Source of the DNA: Solea solea
Lineage: Eukaryota; Chordata; Actinopteri; Pleuronectiformes; Soleidae
Assembly: GCF_958295425.1 (NCBI RefSeq)
Contig: NC_081138.1
Coordinates: 5,940,302 to 6,004,301 of the forward strand
Length of the DNA stretch: 64,000 nt
Reading direction: 5' to 3'
In this document: positions 33,785 to 45,581 of the stretch, piece by piece
Numbering within the stretch: the stretch's first letter is position 1
How the letters are laid out: every line of letters begins with the position of its first letter
Notes under the pieces: generated by a model
Databases searched by the model: none
What the model was told of the DNA's origin: nothing
Seen by the model: only the letters and a program-made list of their open reading frames with translations
Translations under genes and position numbers: made by a program

Positions 33785-34065
33785 ATATACTTAATGCATG
33801 TCCTAGCCTTTTACTTAACCTAAAAACCTTCAAAACGCCTGGTACATTTGTGTGTACCTGCTTTTTGGTCCTCACAAATACATACATACAAGCACACCCA
33901 CACACTTATGCAGATATTCTTTCACCTAAACATAATTCCGAAAAATCTCAGCCAGTTAGGACCAGGTTTTGGTCTCCAGGACAACTGGATGTATAACAAG
34001 GTCTGTGTTTATGCCAGGAAAGGCCCTAAAAACACAACAAATACAAGACCACACACACTTTATTC
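33785..34065 (+). repeat. CCCTAAC-type repeat, copy 4
   Basis: TTTGGTCCTCACAAATACAT and an ACACAC-rich part precede CCAGGTTTTGGTCTCCAGGA and TTTATGCCAGGAAAGGCCCT. The last two blocks repeat those at about 3461-3480 and 3505-3525. Copies 3 and 4 lie side by side. Confidence 0.65.
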
Positions 34066-34862
34066 AGGACATCAAACTGGATAAAAACCTTAGCCTCCCA
34101 TAATCTCCACATAAAATGTATATTTCCGCGCTGCCACTTGCTTTCATTGATGTTGCTGAAAGAGTAAAATCATTTGATAGCTGTGTATAAAGAATAAACC
34201 AGACCCCCACTGCCCACTGTGTGTTTCGTGGCACCAGTAGTGAACCAGCACCGCTGCTTATAATCAGACAGAAAGCTTTACAGGACACTCACAAGGGTAA
34301 GGCCAGGGTTCTCGGAGGTGAGCGCTGCTCCAGTGTTACCCATTTATCACCGCTGCAGTGCTGATGGAGGATACATGATGGGAATGCAGAGCATGGTATT
34401 ATGGGATGCCGTTCTCTTGATGTTGCCTGTGATAAACATTATGCTTGAGGCCAAGTGTGTCTTCCGCCATTATTTAGAGGACCTTGAATTGGAATTCCTT
34501 GCCTGTGGGCTGACCGGGATTACAAGGTAAATGGGATGTTTACAAAAAGGCATTCATGTCTCCATGTAAACAATATTACATATAGTGTTTGCTCTATACT
34601 TTCCATTTCACCTACAAATGTGTTCTTTTCGAAGGGGTTAATTCAAGTACTTTATATTTTGTGTACAATCTGAGGCCGCAATGGAGTAAACATCGTTTGA
34701 GTTCTGGCGCTAAATGAAGGTTCAACAACACACTTGGAAGGGAAGGGTGAGGTGAGGATATTCCGCTGCAACAGCTTCACCAATATATGTTGCAAATAGT
34801 TAGACACTGTACTCATAAAGGGTTAAATTTCGTAATTAAAAACCATTTTTTTCCCCACAATA
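34066..34862. other. Unique sequence, no gene seen
   Basis: No gene is recognised. The 70-codon frame at 34318-34530 has no similarity I can name. Confidence 0.5.
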
Positions 34863-35373
34863 TATAGACCCTTTCATTGTATACAAACATTCCAAGCCTA
34901 GCGAGAATGCGCGCGCAGTTTGGGGTCAGAAAACGTCACAACAGGTAAGCTAATAGCATGTACGTCCACAGTCCTCCACCGAATAATTCTGAATATGTTC
35001 TTTCGTTGTCGCTTAAGGACCGCGAACAATACCTAAATAAATCAGTACTAGCCGACGGCAATAGCCTGTCTGACCCAGCTTCCATAAAAGATTGGGTAGA
35101 TGATATTAGCGAGTGGCTAGATATCCAGTGTCCAGCTATTCACTTTTATCTTATAGATAAACCTAGCATGTACACACGAGAAAGTCTATGCTCATACAAG
35201 TCTTACAAAGAACGTTTTTAGCACACCATGTTTACTTGTCAACGTGCTAGCCGGCCCGGCAGCTAACTACAAGCTAGCTACGTCCAAGACCACAACATAA
35301 CTTTCGGCAGCATAGGTTTCATATACATATGCGCACACATATTTTTGTGACGTAGCTCTCGAAAGGGTCTATA
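34863..35373. mobile_element. 511-bp inverted-repeat element with coding relic
   Basis: The ends TATAGACCCTTTC (34863-34875) and GAAAGGGTCTATA (35361-35373) are exact 13-bp reverse complements. The inside holds a CG-containing left part (GCGCGCAG), an 87-codon frame and a right part ending in TGACGTAGCTCTC. The TATA-like flanks prevent a firm call of the target duplication. I read it as an internally deleted copy of a larger coding DNA transposon. Confidence 0.75.
34958..35221 (+). pseudogene. Transposon-protein fragment, ISL2EU/YqaJ-companion-like
   Basis: The 87-codon frame lies wholly inside the inverted-repeat element. It reads SLKDREQYLNK near residue 17, then DWVDDISEWLDIQ near 48, then AIHFYLIDKPSMYT and a SYKSYK end. 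From memory this order resembles the N-terminal part of the large proteins with YqaJ-like nuclease domains carried by ISL2EU-type transposons in animals. Those proteins run for several hundred residues, so only a small first segment remains. No catalytic residues of a nuclease or transposase are present, so no activity is expected. The frame has stayed open, which suggests a fairly recent loss. The family assignment is uncertain. Confidence 0.5.
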
Positions 35374-35454
35374 AAGTGCACCCATAGCTATCACTATATC
35401 AACTTTATTTTATTTGATAATGTTTTGAGTCGTTAGTCATCGCACAGTCGGACC

Positions 35455-35530
35455 TCTGACTTTTTTCTCAAAGGCAAATTTCGGACTTTAATCTCAGAAT
35501 TCTGACTTTAATTTGAGAATTTTGATTTTC
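35455..35530 (+). repeat. Degenerate ~20-bp minisatellite
   Basis: About four imperfect units of TCTGACTTTAATCTCAGAAT are seen, including GACTTTAATCTCAGAATT and GACTTTAATTTGAGAATT. Confidence 0.75.
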
Positions 35531-37440
35531 TTTTCCTCACATTTTTGTCTACCAAAAAAAAAAAAAAAGTTCTTCCATAGAAATTACTCAGAGGCAAAGG
35601 CAACAATTTGTCTGCTCTAGAAAAGAAGCGGTAGCTTTAATGCACAACCCCTTTCGATCATTATTCTACCAGTTGCAGAATGCAGAGCAATCCATCCGGG
35701 TTGGGGGAATCATCACCGACAGATGAGGCCAAAACAAAGGGGGACAAACTGTTCACACATGCCCCACTGCAGTTATGGAGCATCTGTTGCCCTGCTCTAA
35801 AGATGGAGAGGCTGCTGCAGTGGATGAGAGCTGCGATGGTTGTCTTTGGAGAATTGGCTCTCGCTCCTGTTATCTGTTAATTTTCCTGCAACCGCCAAAC
35901 ATGACATATTAGGAGCTACGGCGATTAAAATTTTAAAGCATGTACACAAAATATGCCCTCAGCTAAAATATCAACATATACTGTATAGCTGCTGGCTGTG
36001 GCAGCTTCATCAAGACGAATAATCTGAACTCTTGATCGGATCAATTAGTGATTTCCATTTTTGAGCTAAAACAACAATAAATGCAGTTTGATCGGAGCTG
36101 ACTGAAGACCTTTTGGCCTCATTCTTCAGCTGCGTGCTGCAACTTAACAAAATGACACGTTTGACTGGTTTGTAAATGCCCTGTTTTCCAAGTCCCATCT
36201 CTGTTTTGAGTGGTGGGGGAAAGCAGGAACAATATATCAATCAAATTCTGACAACGACTGTTGCGAAACAAGGGACAAAGAAAAAAGGAGAAGGGCAGTT
36301 TCATGATCATCCCTTACAAAACGACTTGCGTATATTCTTGCCACATCCTTTCTCTGTATGTCACTGTATCTATATCTAAGCTTTTTTTTTCCCTTTTGGC
36401 AAGAAAAGACAGGAGACATGAAACATTTTCTACCCTTTTTTTCTATCTGACAAGGCCTGTAATGACAAGTCGGGGAAAGGAGGCGCGCAATTCTTTTTTT
36501 CCAACCACCAACCAACAAAATTTAACAGCTTCTTTACACTGGAGAGATCACCTTTCCCTCAGAGGACAGCAGCATCACCTTTTTTGAGACTCTTGAAATG
36601 AAAATGAAGGTTGTCCTGAGTGTATATTGCGCTACATACTCGTGTCTTGTACTGAACATCTTGTTTTTCCCACTCATATTTTACCACATTTTGCCTCTTC
36701 CCTTTGTGTAGATATAGGCGTTCGATTTTGCTCTTGCAATTTAGTTTATTTCCACATTTATTCCCTCAAAGAGGTTTTGATAACATCAAGCTGCTGCGCC
36801 TTCCTCCCACTTAAAACCTCCAGCTCACACTGCCTTGTAATAGGCTTGTCTCAGACACAAAAGGCTGAACTTGACATCTACCTTGTGATGTCAGTGTGTG
36901 TGTTGGCAGCTTGATGGACAGGCAAGAATGGCAAAGTTGCCCCTTCTCTGGCTAATTAGCTCATAGAAGGAAATGAAAGCAATTTCAGCAGGGCTGGCGC
37001 TTATCAAAAACTTCCAATCCCCAAGCAGACATGATGATAGACAAGCCTTTTTACTGCGGGCTGCTCTTCAGGGCAGGACTGTTATCAGGAACTGGAGCCG
37101 CTTGAATGGGTACAATAAACACAGATGGTATCAAGAGTTCAGGCTTAAAGGTGTATGAGATTGTAATGGAATGAAAGAAAAAATAATAATAATGTTGATA
37201 TATAAATGTTCAAACTTGGAACAACAAACCACAGGACTCATCTGCTTACCACACCCCTTCTCAAGTATATCAAGGGCCTAAGGTGGCTTTCATATATCAG
37301 AGAGATTAGTCAATTTGGCCTTCTGTAGAAACATAATTGAGCAAGATGGCTGCCTTTGTAAAGCTTGTTGTGCTAGTAAAGTGAGACGTCTGCAAACAGG
37401 TTGGAAACAAAAAGTTCCAGGAGTAAATGTAACTGTGTAA
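35531..37440. other. Unique stretch, no gene seen
   Basis: No gene is supported. An A-run lies at 35553-35568. Overlapping frames on both strands at 36237-36587 are not recognisable. The 36910-37160 part is complex and contains GCTAATTAGC at 36951-36960, and could be conserved. Confidence 0.45.
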
Positions 37441-37613
37441 CTGTAGCTGTAAACCACCAGGGGTGGCGACAAGGCGATAAGCCTGCCCCCTCAGTCAGGT
37501 CTGATAGTTTTGCTTGACGGCCTGGATACAAATAATCATTTATGTGGATGAAGACCAAACCGAAGCAAAATAATAACATTACCAATGACAGAAGTTACGC
37601 ACTGCAGCTTTAA
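37441..37613 (+). mobile_element. Dispersed repeat family T, copy 4
   Basis: CCCCTCAGTCAGGTCTGATA then GTTTTGCTTGAC (37487-37518) and the end AGAAGTTACGCACTGCAGCT followed by TTAAA (37590-37614) match copy 1 in order and spacing. The block upstream (GGGGTGGCGACAAGG) differs between copies. Confidence 0.65.
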
Positions 37614-38443
37614 ACGGCTACACATTAAAAGACTTATTCTAAGGCTACAAAAACCAAATTACTTTTTATTCTAAGGTGATTACACACGTATATAAACACA
37701 CTTATGTGTAATGTATTCAATCTCTACCAATTAAACCCGCAAAATGTTTCACACTGGTCCTTTAAAAGGGCAATAAATTGGGTTTTATGGGACCAAACAT
37801 GTATAACCCACAGCTTACGATAGTAGGGGAAGCCAGGTGACACTTAAAAAGCTGCCAGTGTGGCACAGGGCAGAGTACAGAGTCGGTTTTGTAATGGTTG
37901 GGGGATTTTTTTTCTTTATATATTCCGTACACATAAATACATCAGAGCACACCTTGCGTGGGGGAGGCTACAGAGGCTGCAGAGAGAGAGAAAGTGTGTG
38001 TGTAGTGGCATAGAATTACCATGAATAATTAAAAGTCTGGTGTGAGCATTCTGGTAGCTCTTTGATTGACTCTGAAAGCCCCAGGAAAAAATTGGCAGAT
38101 GAGAGCAAACTGCGAAATGGCCAGCTTTTTGCTCTCAGCTCTCTGCCTAAGATTTGCTCAGCTGAAACCTTGAATCAGCAGTGTGTTAGGAGGCCCTTTT
38201 TGTGTCTACATGCTACCCCCAGAATGAGATCCAAATTTGTCACATCAAAAGGAAGGAAAATGGAGAGGGAATAAAAGCAGGAGAGCATAAGCTGGCATGT
38301 GGGTACAATGGTGTAACATGCTAGGTTTTTGAGTTTTTTTGTATGCTCATTCAGTCATTGATGAAATTGAATGACTCTGGCAATGACTGTGGCAAATTCA
38401 GGTTCTGAGTGATATTTTCTTGCCTTGCGGTTTGGTTGACTTT
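37614..38443. other. Unique sequence, no gene seen
   Basis: No gene is recognised. A short GA/GT patch lies at 37980-38003. Confidence 0.5.
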
Positions 38444-38480
38444 TAGGATCCCCATTAGCCATTACACTAGTAATAACATG
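38444..38480 (-). mobile_element. Possible LINE 3' end
   Basis: TTTTAGGATCCCCATTAGCC resembles, on the minus strand, the GGCTAATGGGGATCC 3' end of a dispersed teleost retroposon. Only a few tens of bases support this. Confidence 0.4.
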
Positions 38481-38592
38481 AATAAAATGTCAACATATAA
38501 TGCACTATTCTGCAACTTGGTCAAGATTATTTGAGTTTTCAAATCACTGCACACATTATACTATTCGCTAATTGTGAAGGTAGATATGGGAC

Positions 38593-38593
<1 letters not shown>

Positions 38594-38677
<84 letters not shown>

Positions 38678-38762
38678 CATATATACACACATATACATAC
38701 ATATATACATATATACACACATATATATACATATATACATATATACACACATATATACATAC

Positions 38763-38793
<31 letters not shown>
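38594..38793. repeat. Compound AT/AC microsatellite, 200 bp
   Basis: About 75 bases of pure AT (38596-38670) are followed by an AT/ACAC/ATAC mosaic and a second AT run at 38769-38793. Frames on both strands reading Y, I, H and T only are repeat artefacts. Confidence 0.97.
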
Positions 38794-40789
38794 GCTAACA
38801 TGAAGTGACGGTATGAAAAAAATACACAGCACAGAAATATAAAGATCCAACACAAACTATAGACAAGACAACAATAATTAATGATAATACTTGATCATAA
38901 TTAATCAAGTATTCAGAGGTTGTCAGGGATAGTAAATGCAATCTAAGAGCTGGGTAATGTTCATGATTGAAAAACCAAAGATAGTTAAAAAAAAAAGAAT
39001 AATTGGCAGGCAGTCAGGAGAGTCAAACTAACAAAAAAATATGCAATACACAAGTGCACTAGAATAGTCTCTAAAAACTGTATACAGTAAGTATGATTTA
39101 ACCTTGCTATGTGATATTTAAAATTAATGTAAATGTTGACACAATTTATTGTGGTGGCAGTGGTACAAATTTGACGTATGAAAATGACAAAAATCATACA
39201 GAAAAGATTAAAGAAAAATTAACCCAAAATGTTGTCCATCACATGACAGTGTTACAAAAGAACACAAATGGCTGACATGTGTCACCGCCGGTGAGAGCGT
39301 ATCACGGGGTGTCACCTGCAAATTTGCTGAGTGCACATGAAGGAGAGGTCAACTGGGACCGGAGCTTGGCAGCAGCCCCTCACCTTCCCAGAGTGTCTGG
39401 ATGTGAACAGCATCCCATTACTCATACATATAATTTTGCAAAGCCAGCACCAATGCCCTTAGATACTGTATGTGACATGAAGGCCATTCAGCCGAATGAA
39501 AACCAGCAGGTGACTCATGTTGTTCTGGGAAAGGCTAGTGACGATCCCCAAGATGCCTTGTGTTTTTTGAATTGTGATATTTTCCATATTATCAAAATGC
39601 AACAGGTTCAGTTAATTAGCTTCCCCTCATTTTACCTAGAGTTCTACTTCTGTTGTCCTTGACATCACTATTTAATCAAATCCGCTCACAGCCATGTCGG
39701 CTTTCAGATTTCATCAATGTCTGCCTTCAGCACCAGTAAACAGCTGCATGTTACACTCGCTGAAGAGACACCGTCAGCATGTTGACGCGGTTAATGCTTA
39801 GGACAAAAGCAGTTTTCCCCTTATATGATCTGTATGTATGAAATTAAACAGAACATACACTGTACAAAGAGTATCTTGTCAAGGGAGTGCTGTCTGAATC
39901 CACAAGTCATGACCATATCATGATTTCTTGACAATGATAAGATGAATAAACGTGTTAACACATTTTAAGATGTTATTTAGTGCAACTTTGTTTGCTACCT
40001 GTGGTGGCGGACCTTTGGAAATTAACGTGACCCCTATCCAAATAGGAAGAAGAGAAAGGTACCACTCCACTACCACAACTTAAGCTAACGATGGATGTGA
40101 ACAATGATGTAAAAATCTTACTTAAAATGGCATACTACTATAACAGTAATATACACGGCTTACAAAAAGCATATTACTTCATTAAAACATTTTTTTAATG
40201 TGTTTTCAATAACTTTCAATGCAAAGAAGCTAATGCTAGCCTGAAAAGCCATTAGATGTCACCAGGACATGCTAATACACTGGTGAACTACATTTCTCTC
40301 TGCAGCTCACCATTTGACAATACAGTAGTAGGCAAAATGACGAGAAGAAAGAAGCTCACTGATACTTTGGCTAAATGATGAGTAAAAAGGATAACGGACT
40401 AAGAGAAATCCCTCAATTAGCACAGAGAGATACGTCTTACACTAAATCCTCAAGGAAAACGGAAAGTATGCGGTCATGACTACACACATTATAAGACGAT
40501 GGAGATGTTTTAGCAAACACAGGTCACTGCTCTTGCAGGGGAACAATGGACTTCTGTGAGTAATCGCGATTATTTGGGCGTCACTGCATAAAGGACTTGA
40601 AACGGCATTCGTTAGCACTGACTGTGAGAAAAACTGAAGAGCAGCACCGAAAAAATTACCTTGATGGCTTTTTAGTTTGGCGTGGAGTTTTGTTTTTAAA
40701 TGAATGTACAGTACATGCATAAGAATCTCTATAAGGATGCAAGTCTACCTACATTATGTGGCTTTACCTTCAAAAATCTCTATTCATGG
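38794..40789. other. Unique stretch, no gene seen
   Basis: No gene is supported. The 127-codon frame at 39279-39662 shows no recognisable domain. Its first half lies in a complex, less AT-rich block (39280-39480). Confidence 0.45.
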
Positions 40790-41042
40790 TGTGTTCCATT
40801 TGAAGTCGGAACTCAGAATTTCCAACTCGAAGCTCTCTGTTTTACAGTAAATCAGTCGTACACAAAGTATTGTTTAATTTTTAACAGTAGATATGTTGCT
40901 ATGTGGTTTGTGTGCACAAAATGCGATGTAGACTGCTGTTATTGACTAATATTGGCTAACGATAGCTTGCCTGAGATACGTTTTCTCTGAACTGGAACGC
41001 GTAGAACTCCCTGCTCCGTCTTTGGAGGTCGGAATGCAGCTA
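40790..41042. mobile_element. Possible GTGTTCCATTTGA-type DNA transposon
   Basis: The left part reads GGTGTGTTCCATTTGAAGTC then GGAACTCAGAATTTCCAAC. The right part reads GAACTGGAACGCGTAGAACT then TTTGGAGGTCGGAATGCAGC. I know a teleost non-autonomous element that starts with this wording. The right end is decayed and no target duplication is seen. Confidence 0.45.
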
Positions 41043-41911
41043 AAGATAAAAATATAAGATAAAAAAGGCGCAATTAATTTAAATTGAGTAATAAGAACTG
41101 CTACTAAATACATTATTATGACCAATTAGGTTTTTGCTGTGTTCTGCAAACTCTTGCTACCCACACCGCTGTATCACCTACTGCTGTCCTCCGAATTAGC
41201 TAATTGCAAGTTGCCACAAATGTGTAATGCCGTGAAAGGTAATGCCACAATGTGTACAACAACAGTCTCGCACAGTAAGCGTGAGTGACAGTATAACGCA
41301 TATCTCCCAAACCCTGCCACTCGGCACAAAAGCCCCATTCATTGACAACCACTGCTAATGACATGTCAGCTGGCTGTGCTTACCTATACAAGACTACCTG
41401 GGCGTGAATTTTGCAGCTCCATGCCCGTTTGTGTGCAGTGAGTAAAAAAGCTGCTTGCATTTTAGATGCTTTGACCCAAGAATTGCGATGTCTAAACCCA
41501 AGCCAGCATGTTTCGACTACAATTTCTTCATCTCGCTGTTGATACCAAACTGATTTCATCTTTTCTTCGCCCCTGCCTTTTCCACCTGCCTTTTTATGTC
41601 CTGGCAGTGCAACCACATGACGCCCTCCTCCTCCTCCTCTCTCATCTGCCCACCTGTTCCCCTGCTCTCTCATTATGGCTTCCAAGCATATGCAACAATA
41701 TTCAAACCAGGTTCTGGTTGAAATGCTGTGGTCGATCAGTGCGTATGGATCTTTTTTTCACTTGCTCTTGGCCAAAATGGTTACGTGCCTTGTGCCTTAG
41801 GTTTCCAGCTCTCTTTTGATCATGTTTAAGTTTCAGACCCTGGTTTTTAATTTTTTATTTAAAATGTTTTCCCCCTGACCTTTTGATATTTGTTTGGCTG
41901 CTTGAAATCTT
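41043..41911. other. Unique sequence, no gene seen
   Basis: No gene is recognised. The opposing frames at 41380-41819 overlap each other in a (CCT)-rich patch near 41624-41641. Confidence 0.5.
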
Positions 41912-41914
41912 ATG

Positions 41915-41945
<31 letters not shown>

Positions 41946-42002
41946 TTATATATATATGTATATATATATATATATATTTATACACACACATTGTATATAT
42001 AT
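41912..42002. repeat. (AT)n / (TTTATATA)n microsatellite
   Basis: AT runs are interrupted at regular points by TTTATA, and a short ACACACAC lies near the end. Confidence 0.96.
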
Positions 42003-42588
42003 CCTTTTTTTTTGCCTCCTGAGTCATTGGTTTTCGAAAACCTTAAACCACCAAGCCAGAGCCAATTAGAGCCTTATATTTATTATTTTACAGCTAATAG
42101 GATACAGGGCTTGCTTATGGAGAAGTAGGCGTGAAACACATTGTTGCACCATTGAGTAAATATGGGTTTTAATGTGAATATATCTCTACCTGATTGGGGA
42201 AAAGACCACATGATGTCACTACTTGACTACTGCAAACATCCAATATTGTCTATATAGGTGAAGGGAATGTACCTTTTTTTTTTTTCCCACCATGACAGTA
42301 GGGTCAGAAATTCCTATCGCTATATGTCACTTCTTTACTGAGGTATGACAGCTTTGACAGGACTCTAGAACAATATGGCGAGGTATTGACTAAATACAAG
42401 GGAGAAGGTGTGAAAAATTGCCGTATGTCACTGTCAGCCACACGTAATTTTTCAACCTGAAGCATCTGATTGCCGGCAACAATGCTATGGACGACCTGCA
42501 ATTTTCTACTCACTTCAATATTACGCATGACCAAAAAAAAAAGCCCCTGGCAAAATGTACCTTCAAGTAGCTTTTCAGAAAATGGAAT
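42003..42588. other. Unique sequence, no gene seen
   Basis: No gene is recognised. T- and A-runs lie at 42273-42285 and 42533-42542. Confidence 0.5.
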
Positions 42589-42637
42589 ATGTGTGTGTGC
42601 ATGTGTGTGTGTGTGTGTGTGAGAGAGAGGGAGAGAT
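42589..42637 (+). repeat. (GT)n-(GA)n microsatellite
   Basis: About 17 GT units with one interruption run into GAGAGAGAGG. Confidence 0.96.
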
Positions 42638-42767
42638 GGAGGAAGGGATGATGGAAAATATGGGAAAAAAGAAAGAGAAGAAAGAGGGAGCACTGTAGGT
42701 AGCCAGTGAAAGTAATGGTGCTTTTTATGGATTGGGGCTATTTTGTACATCAAAGTACACAGAGAAG

Positions 42768-42832
42768 GAGAGAGAGAGACACACACACACACTCACAGAT
42801 AAAAAAAGAGAGAGAGAGAGAAAGAGAGGGAG
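42768..42832 (+). repeat. (AG)n-(AC)n-(GA)n microsatellite
   Basis: AGAGAGAGAG, then ACACACACACAC (42779-42791), then GAGAGAGAGAGAG (42809-42821). The minus-strand 162-codon frame at 42304-42792 owes its length to this and the previous tract. Confidence 0.95.
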
Positions 42833-43095
42833 GGGAAAGTCTGCTGCGGGCCATTTGATTGTCATTGTTTCTCCTAGGTCATGTGGGAGTGTGTACGCCT
42901 TGTTTTTTTTTTTATTCTTTGTGTTTTCCCCTCCTCTGTTCCTCCTTTTCTCCACAGTAATATCAAGCAACACTGTTTAAAATGCCAGTGACATAAGACA
43001 ATAACAAGCAGAGCCAACTCCTCTTTGTTGCCTCCATGGATCAAAAAACCCCGAAACCCTCCTGATTGCTCCGTGTCCTGCCTCTTTTCCCCACG
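42833..43095. other. Unique sequence with T-run
   Basis: A T-run lies at about 42903-42914. No gene is recognised. Confidence 0.5.
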
Positions 43096-43118
43096 CGTGT
43101 GTGTGTGTGTGTGTGTAC
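43096..43118 (+). repeat. (GT)n microsatellite
   Basis: About 11 GT units, followed by TACCTCTCTCTC. Confidence 0.95.
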
Positions 43119-43398
43119 CTCTCTCTCTAATATGCCGTATATGCGACCTAGCCTTATTCTAAGCCTTTCATAATCATGGTAAAGTAGTCAGTCTTAATCG
43201 CTTCATCCCTCTCCATAATCTTATCATACCTATTCCTTAATCTCCTCAGAGAAATACTCTGTCCACATACAGTTATTGTCAGCATAATTGTTATGGATGT
43301 GTGGTCTAAATGTGCATGTTTCATTTTGCGCCCGGGCCATGAGATTTGATTTCATTATTCCTCATTGTAATCTGGCTAACCACCAAACATCTGTGCAG

Positions 43399-43402
<4 letters not shown>

Positions 43403-43439
<37 letters not shown>
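43403..43439 (+). repeat. (CA)n microsatellite
   Basis: About 18 uninterrupted CA units. Confidence 0.97.
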
Positions 43440-43442
<3 letters not shown>

Positions 43443-44377
43443 CCTGGTATCTCAAAATGCATTGAATACACAGCTGTCCATTTGACATGAAGACGTTCAT
43501 ATAGGTAAAGTGTGTCTATGTTTGTGTTTAAATAAATGGAATATGCTGTGATCAATTGTTTATTTGCTTTAAAATAAAAATAATTTGGGTGCGGCAGCCT
43601 TAGAATAAGTAGTTTGTAGTAGTTTAGGCGATGGTCTTGCTTTACCAAAGCGACCATCTCGCTTTGCCATGTTTCTACAGCAGACAGAATGGAAACACGA
43701 GCCAAAGTGTGCGTTTTGTGTGTTGAAGTTCAAGGTCATGCAAATGAGGGTGAACGGCACCTTTCCCGGAATGTGAAGGCTAATTCCGATACATTGGAAT
43801 TTGGAATTTCCAAGGTCATGGGACGTTCCTGTGTAAGAAACTTGGAGCAGCTAGCCCAAGCTATGTTTGCGTCCATGTTTTTTTGAACACGGTGGACTCG
43901 GGGTCACTCCCGGTTCCCGACTTTCCATTCAAATGGAATGCAGCATTAAGGCCAGTGATGAGTGTTGACCGCGACAGCAAGGAACACACTGGAGAGGGTC
44001 CGTACGCCTCGACGTACATTTCCACCCACAAAGCCTCTCCGTTTCCTCGACACTGCCGAGTGTCCTTCAGCTCTCCTTCTAGCATCATGTGTGAGAGCCC
44101 CGTCCAAAGAGATTTGACAAGGGCCCTGCAAGGAGAAGGAAATAAAACCCAGAGAGATGAGGCAAACATATTAATCTTGTTAAACGGCGACCCCCGCCTC
44201 CGCCTCTCTCCGCGCGTCTCCGCTCTGCCCCCCCTCACCCCCCACCTTCCCCACCCAGATAATGTGCAGCAGTGCTCACAGTGAAAAATCAGCTAATTTC
44301 AGACCAAGACTCAGTCTCTGGCTTACAGAGGCTCTTAGGGTGGTGCTGAGCTCTGTGCTACTCTTCCATTAGTCGCA
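43440..44377. other. Unique block, CG-richer part at 43880-44290
   Basis: No gene is recognised. 43880-44290 is markedly richer in C and G than its flanks. It is open for 133 codons on the plus strand and for 125 on the minus strand, so neither frame stands out as real. TCCGATACATTGGAATTTGG and TTCCATTCAAATGGAATGCA near 43787 and 43924 could be transposon remnants. Confidence 0.45.
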
Positions 44378-44409
44378 CCCCCCCCCCCCCCACCACCACC
44401 ACCACCACC
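44378..44409 (+). repeat. 14-C run followed by (ACC)n
   Basis: A 14-base C-run at 44378-44391 is followed by five or six ACC units. Confidence 0.95.
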
Positions 44410-45324
44410 TCCACTGTCTCTGTCGCTGTGTCTGACTGTGTCTTTCTCTCTCCAACACACTTGCACACACACATTCCATCCATTGCCCCCTGTATATGTC
44501 TCTCTCTGCACACATGCACTTACAGGAAAACACTAACAAACATCTATCTGGTCCCTGCATCCTCTTGTCGGTGCATGACCTTGAGACGTACGACGGATGT
44601 GGGTCTTTGGTGTAAGTGAGTTTAAAGTTTGAGATTGACAGGGATGCAAGATATTGATTATGTTACAGAGAGAGAGAGAAAGACAAACATACAGTCACAC
44701 AAACTACAGGAGAGGAGAAAACAAATGCATCTATAGAGTGTGTGAAGTTGATGGACAATGTTTCCCCCTTGTGGTGCGAGGAAGCAGGTAGGACGGATTT
44801 GCAGTGTGTCTGGAAAGCAGAGCATGTGAGGAAGGGGAAAAAGGGGAAGGAGCTTGCTGAGTGCAGTGACTGTGCTCCCCCCTTGAGGAATAGAGAGGGC
44901 ATGGAAATTAAGCCCTGTGTTAAATTTGTTTCTCCGTCTGTTTGTCTCGCCAACGAACCTCCTCTACCTCCACATCTGCTAATTGCTCCTTGTGTACAAT
45001 AAAAAAAGCCAAACATCTTTAATTGGCATGAAGGGAAACAAGGATGCTACAGGTGGGACTGGGACTGCGGGTGCTACACAGCTCTCACAGTTGCGTCCCT
45101 AATTAGACCACGTCTAAGGGTCTATAGTATGCATGTTCGGGTTAAAAAAATTAAGCTTTCTCCAGCGTTCCTTGGAAAATACCTTGTTTAAGTGTTCTTG
45201 ATCTAATTTAACCAGTGGATTTTCACTGCTCTTCATAACACACATAGATTGTGTTCATAGTTTGTAAAACTATGAAATAATGAAGTGGTTAGTAATGATA
45301 GATGGCTCAATGTGTAGGTGAGTG
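44410..45324. other. Unique sequence, no gene seen
   Basis: No gene is recognised. A short AG repeat lies at 44667-44680. Overlapping frames on both strands at 44663-45016 have no similarity I can name. Confidence 0.5.
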
Positions 45325-45430
45325 TATGTATATACAGCATATATGTATATATATATACATATATATGACATATATACATATATATACACATACACATATA
45401 TGTACATGTATATATATATATATACACACA

Positions 45431-45470
<40 letters not shown>

Positions 45471-45581
45471 CATATATATATATATATATATACATACATA
45501 TATACACATATATATATATATATATACTGTATATATATATATATATATATATACATATATTCATATATACACATATATGGA
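45325..45581. repeat. Compound AT/AC microsatellite, ~257 bp
   Basis: AT runs are broken by ATAC, ATGT and ACACAC steps throughout. Several long Y/I/H/T/C frames on both strands come only from this tract, including part of the 225-codon minus-strand frame. Confidence 0.97.

Noticed and set aside
39279..39662. 127-codon plus-strand frame
   Set aside because: No domain, signal or splice context; the length is within chance for this window.
42304..42792. 162-codon minus-strand frame
   Set aside because: Its length depends on two GT/GA/AC tracts and it has no recognisable domain.
43861..44284. Overlapping 133- and 125-codon frames on opposite strands
   Set aside because: Both result from the CG-rich composition of the block. 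Neither resembles a known protein.
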